Assembly (NCBI GenBank): GCA_000495735.1
Contig: AYMD01000010.1
Coordinates: 5,286-39,882 of the forward strand
Direction: 5' to 3'
Source: an uncultured Acidilobus sp. JCHS
GTDB lineage: Archaea > Thermoproteota > Thermoprotei_A > Sulfolobales > Acidilobaceae
Length of the DNA: 34,597 bases
Shown: piece by piece, positions 23,101-30,924 of the stretch
How positions within the stretch are numbered: the first letter of the stretch is position 1
Layout: every line of letters starts with the position of its first letter
Position numbers and translations under genes: made by a program
Notes under the pieces: generated by a model
Databases searched by the model: none
Told to the model about the DNA's origin: nothing
Seen by the model: only the letters and a program-made list of their open reading frames with translations

Positions 23101-24487
23101 GGCTGACATAGTAAGTGAGCTGATGGGGGCCCTGGGCAGGGACAAGGTCTCAGCCGACCCGAACGTACTAAGGCTATACTCAGCCGAGCCCGAGGGTCTC
23201 TCAGGGCCTGTAGAGGCCGTGGTCTTCCCTGAGTCGCCTGAGGACGTCTCCTCCCTGGCATCGCTTGCCTACAGGCTGGAGTTCCCTATCTACCCCCAGG
23301 GCTCAGCGAGCAGCCTGAGCGGCAACGCCGTTCCTACCAGGAAGGGCGTTGTCGTCAGCTTTGAGCGGATGAACAGGGTCAAGGAGGTCAGCCTCGTTGA
23401 CAGCGTAGCAGTTGTTGAGCCAGGGGTGAGGATAGAGGAGCTTAACGTGCAGCTGGCCGAGGCCGGCTACATGTTCCCCGTGGACCCGGCGAGCCAGTCA
23501 GTGGCCACCGTAGGGGGCGCCATAGCCAACGGGGCTGGGGGTATGAGGGGGGCCAAGTACGGCACCATGAGGGACTGGGTGAACGGGCTTGAGGTCGTCC
23601 TAGTTGACGACCAGGGGACCAGGCTGAGGCTGGGCTGCAGGACAGTTAAGTGCAGGCAGGGCTACGATCTAGTGAGGCTCATGGTGGGCAGCGAGGGCAC
23701 CCTCGCCCTGGTCACCGAGGCCACCCTCAGGATAACGCCCCTACCCGAGACGGTGGTCACGGCCCTGGCCTTCTTCGACGGCCTCGAGGGGCTCGCCTCG
23801 GCCTACGTGGACCTCAAGTCGAGGAGGGTCCAGCCCTACATAGCTGAGTTCATGGACGCCCCGACCGTGAGGCTTGCCTCAGAGGGCCTTGACCTGCCCT
23901 TCGAGGCCAGGGGCGACATGTTCCTGGTAAGCCTTGAGAGCACGCCGGAGAGCGCGGAGAGGCACGCCAAGTTCCTCGAGGAGCTTATGAGGTCCCACGG
24001 GGCGAGGGAGGTGAGGGTCACAGCTGACCCCTTGGAGGCTGAGGAGCTCTTCAGGCTCAGGAGGAACCTCTTCCCCGCCCAGATATCCATGTTCAGGAGG
24101 CCCGGCAGGCCCCTGCTGCTCCTCATAGAGGACATAGTGGTGCCGCCCTCTAGGGTGCCCGAGGCCGTGAGGGCGCTCAGGGCGCTAGACAGCAAGTACG
24201 GGATTACTTCATCGCTTGGGGGCCACATAGGTGACGGCAATCTGCACCCCGCCATAGGCTTTGACCCCACAGACCCCGAGTCTACAAGGGTCGCGGCCGC
24301 GTGGTTCAACGACGTGGTTCAGGTGGCCCTCTCGCTGGGGGGAGCGGTGAGCGCAGAGCACGGCATAGGGTTGCTCAAGAGGGAGGCCCTGGCCAAGGCC
24401 TTAGGGGAGAGGCAGATAGAGGTAATGAGGGCGATAAAGGCCGTCTTCGACCCTAAGGGGCTCCTGAACCCCGGTAAGCTGTTCTAA
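23099..24487 (+). CDS. FAD-linked oxidase (GlcD / D-lactate dehydrogenase type)
   Basis: A 462-aa flavoprotein of the PCMH-type FAD family. The FAD-binding half includes AVVFPESPEDVSSL, IYPQGSASSLSG and VDPASQSVATVGGAIANGAGG, and then MVGSEGTLALVTEATLRITPLP. The C-terminal cap carries GGHIGDGNLHP and SAEHGIG, then ends DPKGLLNPGKLF as in GlcD and archaeal D-lactate dehydrogenases. A FeS partner gene (GlcF) is absent here, so a stand-alone D-lactate or 2-hydroxyacid dehydrogenase is more likely than glycolate oxidase. The TTG at 23099 lies in the divergent spacer with deoC. Confidence 0.88.
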   Translation: MADIVSELMGALGRDKVSADPNVLRLYSAEPEGLSGPVEAVVFPESPEDVSSLASLAYRLEFPIYPQGSASSLSGNAVPTRKGVVVSFERMNRVKEVSLVDSVAVVEPGVRIEELNVQLAEAGYMFPVDPASQSVATVGGAIANGAGGMRGAKYGTMRDWVNGLEVVLVDDQGTRLRLGCRTVKCRQGYDLVRLMVGSEGTLALVTEATLRITPLPETVVTALAFFDGLEGLASAYVDLKSRRVQPYIAEFMDAPTVRLASEGLDLPFEARGDMFLVSLESTPESAERHAKFLEELMRSHGAREVRVTADPLEAEELFRLRRNLFPAQISMFRRPGRPLLLLIEDIVVPPSRVPEAVRALRALDSKYGITSSLGGHIGDGNLHPAIGFDPTDPESTRVAAAWFNDVVQVALSLGGAVSAEHGIGLLKREALAKALGERQIEVMRAIKAVFDPKGLLNPGKLF

Positions 24488-24493
24488 GCGGGT

Positions 24494-24522
24494 CAAGAAA
24501 AGGGAAAATAAAAAAAGAAAAG
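24494..24522 (-). terminator. Terminator-like A/T run between convergent units
   Basis: On the minus strand this reads as a row of T-runs (CCTTTTCTTTTTTTATTTTCC) directly after the stop of the decayed binding-protein gene. It is a plausible archaeal oligo-T terminator for that strand. Confidence 0.45.
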
Positions 24523-24531
24523 GAGTCTAGT

Positions 24532-26141
24532 TCATGGGAACGCCCTGAAGGTCAGGGGAGCCATCTCGAGGAGCTGGAGGACCTCAGGCAGGGCCTGCTG
24601 AGGCGAGGCGGGGGCCGACGAAGCGGTCGTAGAGGAGCTGGTAGTGGAGGCCGCCAGCAGGCTCACGGTGGCCTGGGCCGCCTCCGGAGGGCCTGCATCG
24701 GGTTCGATATCTGCCCTGTCAGGTAGTCAAATATGTAGCTGTCGAACTCGCTGGTCCACGTGCCCGCCAGGGAGGTGAATATCGTCGGGTTCCCGGCGAA
24801 GGCGTGCTGAACTAGGTAGTAGGACTCGTTCAGCAGCTGCAGCATGTAGCTCGGCATGGACGTGTTGGCCAGGAGGATAGAGTAGGCCTGCCTGTTTATC
24901 GGGAAGAGGCCGAAGGTGTAGAAGGACTGGACCTGCACGTGGTCGACACTATGAGCTCGAGGAGTTGCATGGCCAGGTCCTTGTGCTGTGAGTACTTGCT
25001 TATGGCGAAGTACGTGGCGCCAGCCCCAGCGTACCCTCCTGGGGCAGGAGCGAACCTGAACATGGTCCTGTTCTGGGGCGTAAGCCACGCCATCTGTGAC
25101 ATGTAGGTGAAGCCTGCTGGCGCCTGCTCGCTGGCCAGCAGGCTCGGCGTGTTGTCAAATGACACCGTCAGGACGCTCGGGTTGGGCTCATAGCTGACGA
25201 GGGACTTGTACATCTTAAGAGCCTCCACGCCCACGCTGTTGTTGAAGGAGGGCGGGGGGAACGAGTAAGGCCAGCCCTTCGGGTAGCAGCCCATGAACAG
25301 CGTCATGTAGCCTGGCAGCCCAGCAGGGTTGCCGCAGTTGAGGGTGGAGTTGTGCATGTAGTACCACTCGAAGACCAGCGGGAACGCCTCGTTCAGGTCG
25401 TAGGCAGGGTCGTCATATATTAGGACGCCGTACTTGGTTATGTTGTGCGAGGTGAAGAACTGGTCAACGTCGAGGACCTGGGTCCAGTTCTGCCACGTCC
25501 ACGGGTTGAGGCTGAAGTGGTACTCGTTGTAGAACTCCTGCTGAAGCGTCACGTTGTCAAAGAACTTAATGTTGTACCACAAGACCAGCACGCTGGCCCA
25601 GGGCGCTATGCCGTAAAGCGTCGTCTGCCCCGTCTGCGGGTTGTAGTAGACGCCGCCGAAGTTCATGACAGTCATGATGAGGTTGCTGATGTTGAAGGCT
25701 GACTCGTTGAGGGGCGAGAGGTACGGGAGTATGTTGGGGCCTGGGCCCTGGGTGTAGGTAACTATGTCATACTGGGAGCTCCCGGCCTCAAGGACCGTCA
25801 TCTCCTTCTCGAGGTAGCTCGTGAACGGGTAGCTCAGGACCTGCACCTTCACGCCTGGGTGCTCCTGCTCGAAGAGCGGGATAACTATAGAGTTCAGGAG
25901 CTTCGCGGGCGAGCCCGCATACGTCACCACTGTCAGCGTTATGACCGAGGTGTTGGTCGGAGGCGGCGTCGTGGTGGTCATAGTTGTCATCGTTGTGCTG
26001 GTCGTGGTCACGTTGTGCGTGAGGTCGTGGTCACGTGACGCATGAAATATAGTAATAGGCTAGGCCGCCGGCGACGGCCACGACCACTATAACGATGACG
26101 ACAGCTGCCAGGGCCGCTGTTGAGATTGAGGCCCTATTCAA
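24532..26141 (-). pseudogene. Frameshifted family-1 sugar-binding protein gene
   Basis: Pieces of one extracellular substrate-binding protein lie in several frames. TTG 26141 starts an N-terminal anchor (MNRASISTAALAAVVIVIVV, ending GLAYYYIS), followed by frame breaks near 26020-26045 within a Thr-rich linker. A long intact part then runs from about 26011 to 24950 (VITLTVVTYAGSPAKLLNSIVIP ... YAGAGATYFAISKYSQHKDLAMQ). A shift near 24945 leads to VQSFYTFGLFPINRQAYSI, and another near 24690 to a Ser/Thr/Ala-rich tail, LPEVLQLLEMAPLTFRAFP, ending at 24532. The fold is like GlcS/AraS-type family-1 sugar-binding proteins. At least three frameshifts rule out a full product unless the assembly is wrong. 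No matching permease genes are nearby. Confidence 0.8.
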
Positions 26142-26280
26142 ACTGGGACCCGCTCAGCATGGGGACCACAGGAATTTTAGTATTCCTAAGCGTATACCTG
26201 AAATGGAGCTGTTCAGCCCTTACAGGTTAAGGGCTTGTAACTGCTTATAAGAGGTCAGCGTCGTAGAGGCTTAAACCAAC

Positions 26281-26288
26281 TTTTATTA
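26281..26288 (+). promoter_or_regulatory. TATA box for the LysE-type exporter gene
   Basis: TTTTATTA lies about 35 bases before the GTG at 26320, predicting a short leader. Another TATA-like CTTATAAG lies at about 26243-26250. Confidence 0.45.
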
Positions 26289-26319
26289 CCCTGTGTCCGC
26301 GTAAGCCCTCCGAATCACA

Positions 26320-26961
26320 GTGGACCCCCTGAACCTCATAATGTTGACCGTGGCCCTGAGCTCAAGCGGGGCCCTATCGCCCGGCCCCCTGACCATGGCC
26401 GCCGTCGTTGAGGGCGCGAGGGGCTCCTGGAGGGCCGGCCTCAAGGCGGCGACCGGCCACATGACCTTTGAGCTCCCTTACGTTGTGGCCATAGGGCTGG
26501 CCGCCTACCAGCTCAGGTACGCCCTCGATGACCCCGTGGTCAAGTACGCCCTGGCAGGCCTCATGGGGGCCTTCCTGGCCTACTTCTCAGCAGTGACGGC
26601 CCTCGACGGACTCAGGCTGGTAAGGGGCAGGGCCTCAGACGTGAAGGGGCTCACGAGTTCCCTCAGGGGGCCCTTCACCGCTGGCCTTGCGTTCACCGCC
26701 TTCAACCCGTTCTTCCTGCTGTGGTGGCTGACGGTCGGCCTTGTGCTTGTCGAGGCAGCCTCAGGGCTCGGGTTCCTGGTGGGCTACTCCATAATGTACC
26801 CGAGCCACGTGTGGATGGACTACGCCTGGCTGACGCTCATGGCCTCCCTCGGCGAGGGGGGCAGGAGGGTCCTCAGGAGCAGGGGCTACGGGGCCCTCCT
26901 AATAGCCTTGGCAGCCCTCATGGCTGGTGTGGGGGCTTACGCCCTCACGGGCCTGGCCTAG
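26320..26961 (+). CDS. LysE family translocator
   Basis: A 213-aa membrane protein with about six helices and the LysE/RhtB hallmark SPGPLTMAAVVEGARGSWRAG near the N-terminus (residues about 20-41). Another conserved region, FTAFNPFFLLWWLTVG, lies mid-protein. The family exports amino acids or small metabolites. GTG at 26320 (MDPLNLIMLTVALSSSG) gives the usual N-terminal helix directly before SPGP. The last four bases overlap the end of the convergent methyltransferase gene. The substrate cannot be inferred. Confidence 0.88.
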   Translation: MDPLNLIMLTVALSSSGALSPGPLTMAAVVEGARGSWRAGLKAATGHMTFELPYVVAIGLAAYQLRYALDDPVVKYALAGLMGAFLAYFSAVTALDGLRLVRGRASDVKGLTSSLRGPFTAGLAFTAFNPFFLLWWLTVGLVLVEAASGLGFLVGYSIMYPSHVWMDYAWLTLMASLGEGGRRVLRSRGYGALLIALAALMAGVGAYALTGLA

Positions 26962-27602
26962 CTGGGCGGCCTCCTCGTTATGAGGACCCCCTCTAGGGTC
27001 GGGACTATGGCGTACCTCCAGCCGGCCTTGACGAGGAGCTGGAACGTCTCCGCTGGGGGAGGGGGCCTTATGGCGTTGTGGAACATTGCGAGCCCTCCGG
27101 GCAATAGCTTCCTCGTCAACAGCTCGACGACCCTTGGGTAGAGCGACACCTGGACGTCTACGAAGGCCACGTCCACCCTGTCGTCCTCGGAGTCCTCAAG
27201 GACCTTCAGGGCGTCGCCGTGAACGAAGTTGATGGAGACCCTCTCGAAGGCCACGTCCCTGTACGCAGCCCTGGCGGCCTCAACCCTCTCGGGCCTTATC
27301 TCAACAGCTGTCAGCTCGCAGGGCCCCGAGCAGGCATCCTCAAGGGCCTTCGCGAGCCACAGCGTTGAGTACCCCATGGCTGAGCCCAGGTCATAGACCT
27401 TGAGCCCGCTCCTCCCGTGCGCGAAGGTGAAGAGGGCGGCGTATATGACGAGCCCGTCCTCGAAGTCTATCCTGCTTACGCCCGCGGAGTCCGAGTTGAG
27501 CCTGAGCCTGAGCTCGAAGTCCCTGAACTCGCTCTCCCTCAAGCTAACGCCCTGGGCTGAGGGCAGGACGTCTCTTAAAAAGCTAAGGTTATCGCTCAAC
27601 AT
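26958..27602 (-). CDS. Class I SAM-dependent methyltransferase
   Basis: A 214-aa Rossmann-fold methyltransferase. Motif I is KVYDLGSAMGYSTLWLAKAL (68-87), motif II is TAVEIRPERVEAARAAY, the acidic motif is VDVAFVDVQVSLYPRV, and LLPGGLAMFHN is the post-II region. The order resembles the O-methyltransferase (caffeoyl-CoA/COMT-like) group, but the N-terminal substrate part is not diagnostic. ATG at 27602; upstream there is no clear Shine-Dalgarno, so a leaderless mRNA is possible. The substrate is unknown. Confidence 0.85.
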   Translation of the reverse strand: MLSDNLSFLRDVLPSAQGVSLRESEFRDFELRLRLNSDSAGVSRIDFEDGLVIYAALFTFAHGRSGLKVYDLGSAMGYSTLWLAKALEDACSGPCELTAVEIRPERVEAARAAYRDVAFERVSINFVHGDALKVLEDSEDDRVDVAFVDVQVSLYPRVVELLTRKLLPGGLAMFHNAIRPPPPAETFQLLVKAGWRYAIVPTLEGVLITRRPPS

Positions 27603-27748
27603 AAAGGAGGGACGTTTTGACGTGAGGTTATGAGCCCGTTAGAACGACCTAGCGATGGCTTACCTACTTCCTTGTGAGCCTCGCCCGGAAGCCTGCCCAT
27701 AGGCTCTGCCTCAACAAGCCTCATAGTTCTTGGCTCCTTAGCGGCGCT

Positions 27749-27810
27749 CCTTAAAGCCCTTAAGGCGTAACGCCATCAGCTATAACCTTGAGGGGAAAGC
27801 CGCAATGCGG
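27749..27810. other. Cluster of short perfect hairpins in a gene-free stretch (27603-28001)
   Basis: The 400-base gap upstream of the TnpB element has no supportable gene before 28002. It does contain CCTTAA-AGCCC-TTAAGG (27749-27765), which overlaps GGCGT-A-ACGCC (27764-27774) by two bases, and CCGCA-A-TGCGG (27800-27810). Such tandem stems look like a folded RNA or the end of a mobile element. A short minus-strand frame (MKKNPPPQQGFSERQVAS, about 27881-27825) has no start signal and I do not call it. Confidence 0.35.
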
Positions 27811-27919
27811 TCTTCGGCCTACGCTAGCTGGCTACTTGTCTCTCGCTGAAGCCTTGCTGTGGAGGTGGATTCTTTTTCATGTCTATAGAAACCCCTTTGT
27901 AATCATTAATTACTAACTG

Positions 27920-27967
27920 GAGGGCTCCCTGGGGCCCTCGCCTTTAGGGCAGGGTAAAGGCTTTTAA
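27920..27967 (+). promoter_or_regulatory. Tandem hairpins and TATA box upstream of the antitoxin-tnpB unit
   Basis: GAGGGC-TCCCTGGG-GCCCTC (27920-27939) is followed at once by GCCTTTA-GGGCAGGG-TAAAGGC (27940-27961), both perfect stems. The second stem abuts CTTTTAAG (27961-27968), a TATA box placed 34 bases before the GTG at 28002. GGTG at 27993-27996 may be the ribosome-binding site. The stems may be the left end of the element, a regulator site, or both. Confidence 0.5.
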
Positions 27968-28001
27968 GCTACTGTTTGCTACTTCTGTAGTTGGTGCGAG
28001 A

Positions 28002-28145
28002 GTGCCTGCTACAGAGCCCATCAGGGTCAGGAGGGAGACCAAGGAGGAGCTGAACAGGCTGAAGGTTCACCCCAGGGAGACCTACGACGACGTGATAACA
28101 AGGCTCATCGAGGAGTACAAGAGGTGTAAGAGTGCACAGGGCTAA
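28002..28145 (+). CDS. VapB-like antitoxin-type small protein, coupled to tnpB
   Basis: A 47-aa protein from GTG 28002 to TAA 28143-28145. It begins MPATEPIRVRRETKEELNRL, then has KVHPRETYDDVITRLIEE, and ends in a basic tail. This matches small archaeal antitoxin-type proteins (VapB/ribbon-helix-helix-like, 'I-x-V-x-x-E-T-x-x-x-L-x-x-L-K-x-H-P-R-E-T-x-x-D-V-I'), which normally precede a PIN-domain toxin. No toxin follows. Instead the stop overlaps the tnpB start by 14 bases. TATA and GGTG signals are well placed. It may regulate the element's promoter, or be a host antitoxin whose partner was replaced by the insertion. Confidence 0.65.
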   Translation: MPATEPIRVRRETKEELNRLKVHPRETYDDVITRLIEEYKRCKSAQG

Positions 28146-29505
28146 CGCGGCCAAGCTGGCAACAGTTGATGAGGGGGCCGATGAAAGGCTGAGAGGAGTA
28201 AATGAAGCCATAAGGACAGTCACCGTAAGGTCCGAGCAGTTGCCCAGGAGGACTTTCAGAATATTTGTTGAGCTAGAGGGCATGTACAGGAACATGGTTG
28301 AGCAGCTGGTCCTCTACGCTGTGAACAATAACATAACTAAGTTCACCAGGCTTAAGGCTGAGAAGTACCGTGAGGTAAGGTCACTTTACCCTCAGCTGCC
28401 CTCTCACTACGCCTACACGGCCTGCCAGGACGCCGCCGAGAGGGCCCACTCGTTCCTCAGGATGAGGAAGATAGGGAGAGCAAGGAAGGCGTACCCTGAG
28501 GTCAGGAGCGTTAGCATATGGCTAGACGACCACCTGTGGAGGGCCGAGGGCCTGACGTCAGTGAGCCTGGCCACCCACAGGGGCAGGGTCAACGTTTCTA
28601 TTGAGCTTAACAAGCACTTCCTGAGGTATGTTAACAGGGGCTGGAGGCTCGCCTCCGAAGCGAAGTTCAAGCTTGACCGCAGGGAGAGGAGGCTGATATT
28701 CTATCTAGCCTTCAGGAAGGAGGTCAGCGAGTATAAACCGAAGGCCTACATAACGGTTGACGTAAATGAGGACGCCGAGGCGGTACTCATTGATGGCACT
28801 GTCTACCTCCTTGAGACAAACCTGAGCAGGGTGACGCTTGGCTACTACTACAGGAGGAAGAGGGTCCAGGAGAAGTATGACAGGGCCTACGGCCTGGGCA
28901 GCAGGCCAGCGAGGAGGGTGCTCAGGAGGCTGGGCAACAACGAGAGGGTCCTCAAGAGGGAGATAAGGTGGAAGCTGGCCGCGCTGATCGTAAGGGAGGC
29001 CGCCAGGAGGCAGGCCGCCATAGTACTTGAGAGACTAGGGAAGGAGCCAGCCAAGGGCATGATAGAACGTATCAAGAATTCCCAGCTCAGGCACAGGGTA
29101 TTCCAGGCCGCCTTCAAAGGAGTGTAGAGGGCCATAGAGGAGAAGGCAAGGGAGTACGGGGTGCCAGTCATTTACGTTGACCCCAGGAACACCTCAAAGG
29201 TATGTCCAATACACGGCGCTGAGATTATATACGGCAGAAATAGGCACGGCATCTGCTCAAGGGGAGGCGAGACGTGGCACAGGGACGTGGTTGGCTGCTA
29301 CAACCTCCTTCTGAGGGCCCTGGGCGGCGATGGGGGCGCTGCCCCAAGCCGCCTGAGGGCCTTTGTTGCCGTAGATGGGGGCCCCGTGCCGTTGGGCCCG
29401 AAGGAGTCCCATGACCCACCTACCGTTAAGCTCGGTAGGTGGCTAAGGGCTAAGTCCCTACACTCGATCATGACTGATCATAAAATGATTGAAATGAGAG
29501 TGTAG
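28132..29505 (+). pseudogene. tnpB: TnpB RNA-guided nuclease/transposon gene with an in-frame TAG
   Basis: The frame runs from GTG 28132 to the TAG at 29503-29505, about 457 codons, broken once by TAG at 29125-29127 (codon 332). RuvC-like residues are D210 (YITVDVNEDAEAV), E300 (IVLERLGKEPAKG) and D385 (WHRDVVGCYNLL). The zinc-finger Cys residues are in VCPIHG (C358) and GICSRGG (C375). TAG separates D210 and E300 from the zinc finger and D385, so the product is presumably inactive, unless the stop is read through or is an error. The C-terminus (RWLRAKSLHSIMTDHKMIEM) is typical of crenarchaeal TnpB. GAGGTG at 28121-28126 is a ribosome-binding site within the upstream gene. Confidence 0.85.
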
Positions 29506-29539
29506 GGACGAACGGCCTCAGGCCGTGAAGCCTCTTCAC
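29416..29539 (+). ncRNA. Putative omega (re)RNA at the 3' end of tnpB
   Basis: Four perfect stems follow one another across the end of tnpB: CCACCTACCG/CGGTAGGTGG (29416-29442, 7-base loop); GTCCCTACACTC/GAGTGTAGGGAC (29454-29509, 32-base loop); ACGGCCT-C-AGGCCGT (29512-29526); and GTGAAG-CCT-CTTCAC (29525-29539), which shares two bases with the one before. TnpB proteins use a guide RNA made from the 3' end of their gene and the right end of the element. This location and density of structure fit that RNA. The guide would be the flanking DNA from about 29540. Prediction only. Confidence 0.5.
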
Positions 29540-29635
29540 AGCTCAGAGGTCGGGCTCGCAGCGGGAACGTTTCTCCTCATCGGCCTGCGCATATGGTCCC
29601 CCAGGAGGCCTATAATGTTGTCGGAAGCCTCAAAC

Positions 29636-29643
29636 ATTTAAAA
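29636..29643 (+). promoter_or_regulatory. TATA box for tRNA-Trp
   Basis: ATTTAAAA lies about 30 bases before the mature tRNA 5' end, in the usual place for an archaeal tRNA promoter. Confidence 0.6.
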
Positions 29644-29669
29644 GTCTGGAAGGCGTTCACAATTCGCGG

Positions 29670-29747
<78 letters not shown>

Positions 29748-29882
29748 CATCCGGTCTTCCCATTTTGTGTGCAGGGCAGAGCTTTATCCTATGGATATGC
29801 TGGCGCTGGACGCTTATTACAGCGTGTTTTACGAGGATCGTGCCAGGGGCATCGGTGAAATTATTTAGTACCGCTTATCATT

Positions 29883-30683
29883 TTGATCAATAGGCGTTTA
29901 ATTGTGAGGTTGAGGAGACAATACGAGCTTGTTGAGCACTACTTTAGGGAATTTCAAAACAGGGTCCTGAGCGGTGGCGACAGGTTTTCGCTTGAGAGGT
30001 TAGGACAACTGATCATTCAGTCGTTGCTGGACTTAGCAGCGATGCTTGCCGTCAGCGAGGCCGGTAAGAAGCCCGAGACCTACCGTGAACTGGCCCTTTG
30101 GCTCTCTAGGAAGCTTAACCTAAGCGAGGAGCTTAGCAGGTTCCTTATGGGTTTAGCAGGCTTTAGAAACATACTGGTTCACGGCTATGCGGAAATAGAT
30201 GTCTCGATGGAGATGGAGACGTTTAGGGAAATTGTCAATAAGTTACCTGCCGTACTCAATAGGTTGAGGGACGCGGCTGGTAATGACCCAGGCCCTGGCC
30301 TAGTCACTGACGCCCTAGGCAGAGTCTTCGTTAAGCACGGCGTCAAGTACGCGTTCCTCTTCGGCTCAAGGGCCAGGGCCGGCGCTGGCAGAGATTACGA
30401 CATAGCCGTCGTCTTTGAGAGGAGGCCCAGCAACGCCCTTGAGCTAGGCCTGCTGATCGTCGACCTGGCTGAGGCGCTTGGCGTTCACGAGGACCTAATA
30501 GACCTGGTGGACCTCGACGCTGCACCACTAAACATAGTCAAGACAGTGATTGACGAGGGCAGGGTCTTGCTGGGCGGTGATGAGGCCCTTGATCACCTAT
30601 GGCGTAAGTACCTGGCGTACCTGGACGCCAACGAGATGGAGCGCCTCATAGCCCAACGAGGAGGGAAAGAAACGAGGACGTAG
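29883..30683 (+). CDS. HepT-MntA fusion: HEPN toxin and nucleotidyltransferase antitoxin in one chain
   Basis: A 266-aa protein joining two domains that are normally separate genes. Residues about 10-130 form a HepT/DUF86-type HEPN domain with the exact R-x4-H-x-Y motif: R95, H100, Y102 (RNILVHGY). Residues about 140-235 form a MntA-type nucleotidyltransferase with LFGSRARAG (159-167) and RDYDIAVVF giving D171 and D173. In studied pairs MntA adds AMP to the motif Tyr of HepT and so blocks its RNase activity; here that could occur within one polypeptide or dimer. The second residue after GSRAR is Ala rather than the usual Gly. TTG 29883 follows a TATA box (AATTATTTAG, 29859-29868); GTG 29904 is the alternative start. 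The N-terminal half is visibly richer in A/T than the C-terminal half. Confidence 0.85.
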   Translation: MINRRLIVRLRRQYELVEHYFREFQNRVLSGGDRFSLERLGQLIIQSLLDLAAMLAVSEAGKKPETYRELALWLSRKLNLSEELSRFLMGLAGFRNILVHGYAEIDVSMEMETFREIVNKLPAVLNRLRDAAGNDPGPGLVTDALGRVFVKHGVKYAFLFGSRARAGAGRDYDIAVVFERRPSNALELGLLIVDLAEALGVHEDLIDLVDLDAAPLNIVKTVIDEGRVLLGGDEALDHLWRKYLAYLDANEMERLIAQRGGKETRT

Positions 30684-30705
30684 TCAGGGCTAGGCCTCAC
30701 TAATC

Positions 30706-30722
30706 GTGAAGGACCTCTTCAC
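30706..30722. repeat. Second copy of the GTGAAG/CTTCAC hairpin
   Basis: GTGAAG-GACCT-CTTCAC has the same arms, and the same CCTCTTCAC right half, as the last stem of the TnpB right end at 29525-29539 (spacer CCT there). The two copies flank tRNA-Trp and the HepT-MntA gene. It may be an older element end or a terminator-like stem after the fusion gene. Confidence 0.4.
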
Positions 30723-30798
30723 TATGAAGCCCTCGTCTTAGGGCAGCGCTGCCTTCAAAGAGGAAACCGCATCAACGATTTGCAGACACCAGGGACGG

Positions 30799-30894
30799 CT
30801 CCTCGAGTCAAGGAAAGGACTCAAAAGGAGGTGGCAATATATAAAGTGCGCCCATGTGCCTTCTTGCACACCTAAAAGTATAAAGTATTTATTT
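30799..30894 (+). promoter_or_regulatory. Promoter region of the APC permease gene with an inverted repeat
   Basis: CTCCT-C-GAGTC pairs with GACTC-AAA-AGGAG (30799-30830), a bulged stem in the leader DNA. TATA candidates are AATATATAAAG (about 30836-30846) and TATTTATTT (30886-30894). The latter is about 30 bases from the ATG at 30925, giving a short leader. The inverted repeat could bind a regulator. Confidence 0.4.
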
Positions 30895-30924
30895 CTCTAA
30901 TTAGTTCCCTTAAAGGGCCCACCT

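Larger units (their letters stand above)
27920..29539 (+). mobile_element. TnpB-type (IS200/IS605- or IS607-like) insertion element, no TnpA
   Basis: The unit consists of two tandem hairpins on the left (27920-27961), a TATA box, a 47-aa antitoxin-like gene, tnpB and a hairpin-rich right end to 29539. No TnpA or serine recombinase gene is present, so the element would move only with help in trans. The left and right limits are estimates from hairpin positions; no target duplication is expected for IS200/IS605-type elements. The left end could instead lie near 28130, with the antitoxin gene belonging to the host. The element sits directly upstream of tRNA-Trp. Confidence 0.5.

Noticed and set aside
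23061-23261. N-terminal extension of deoC
   Set aside because: It would cross the divergent promoter and the start of the oxidase gene, and the added residues are low-complexity Arg/Pro; TTG 23060 fits the aldolase family.
29125-29127. Pyrrolysine at the TAG of tnpB
   Set aside because: Pyrrolysine use is limited mainly to methanogen-related archaea and a few bacteria, and TAG is used as an ordinary stop throughout this window.
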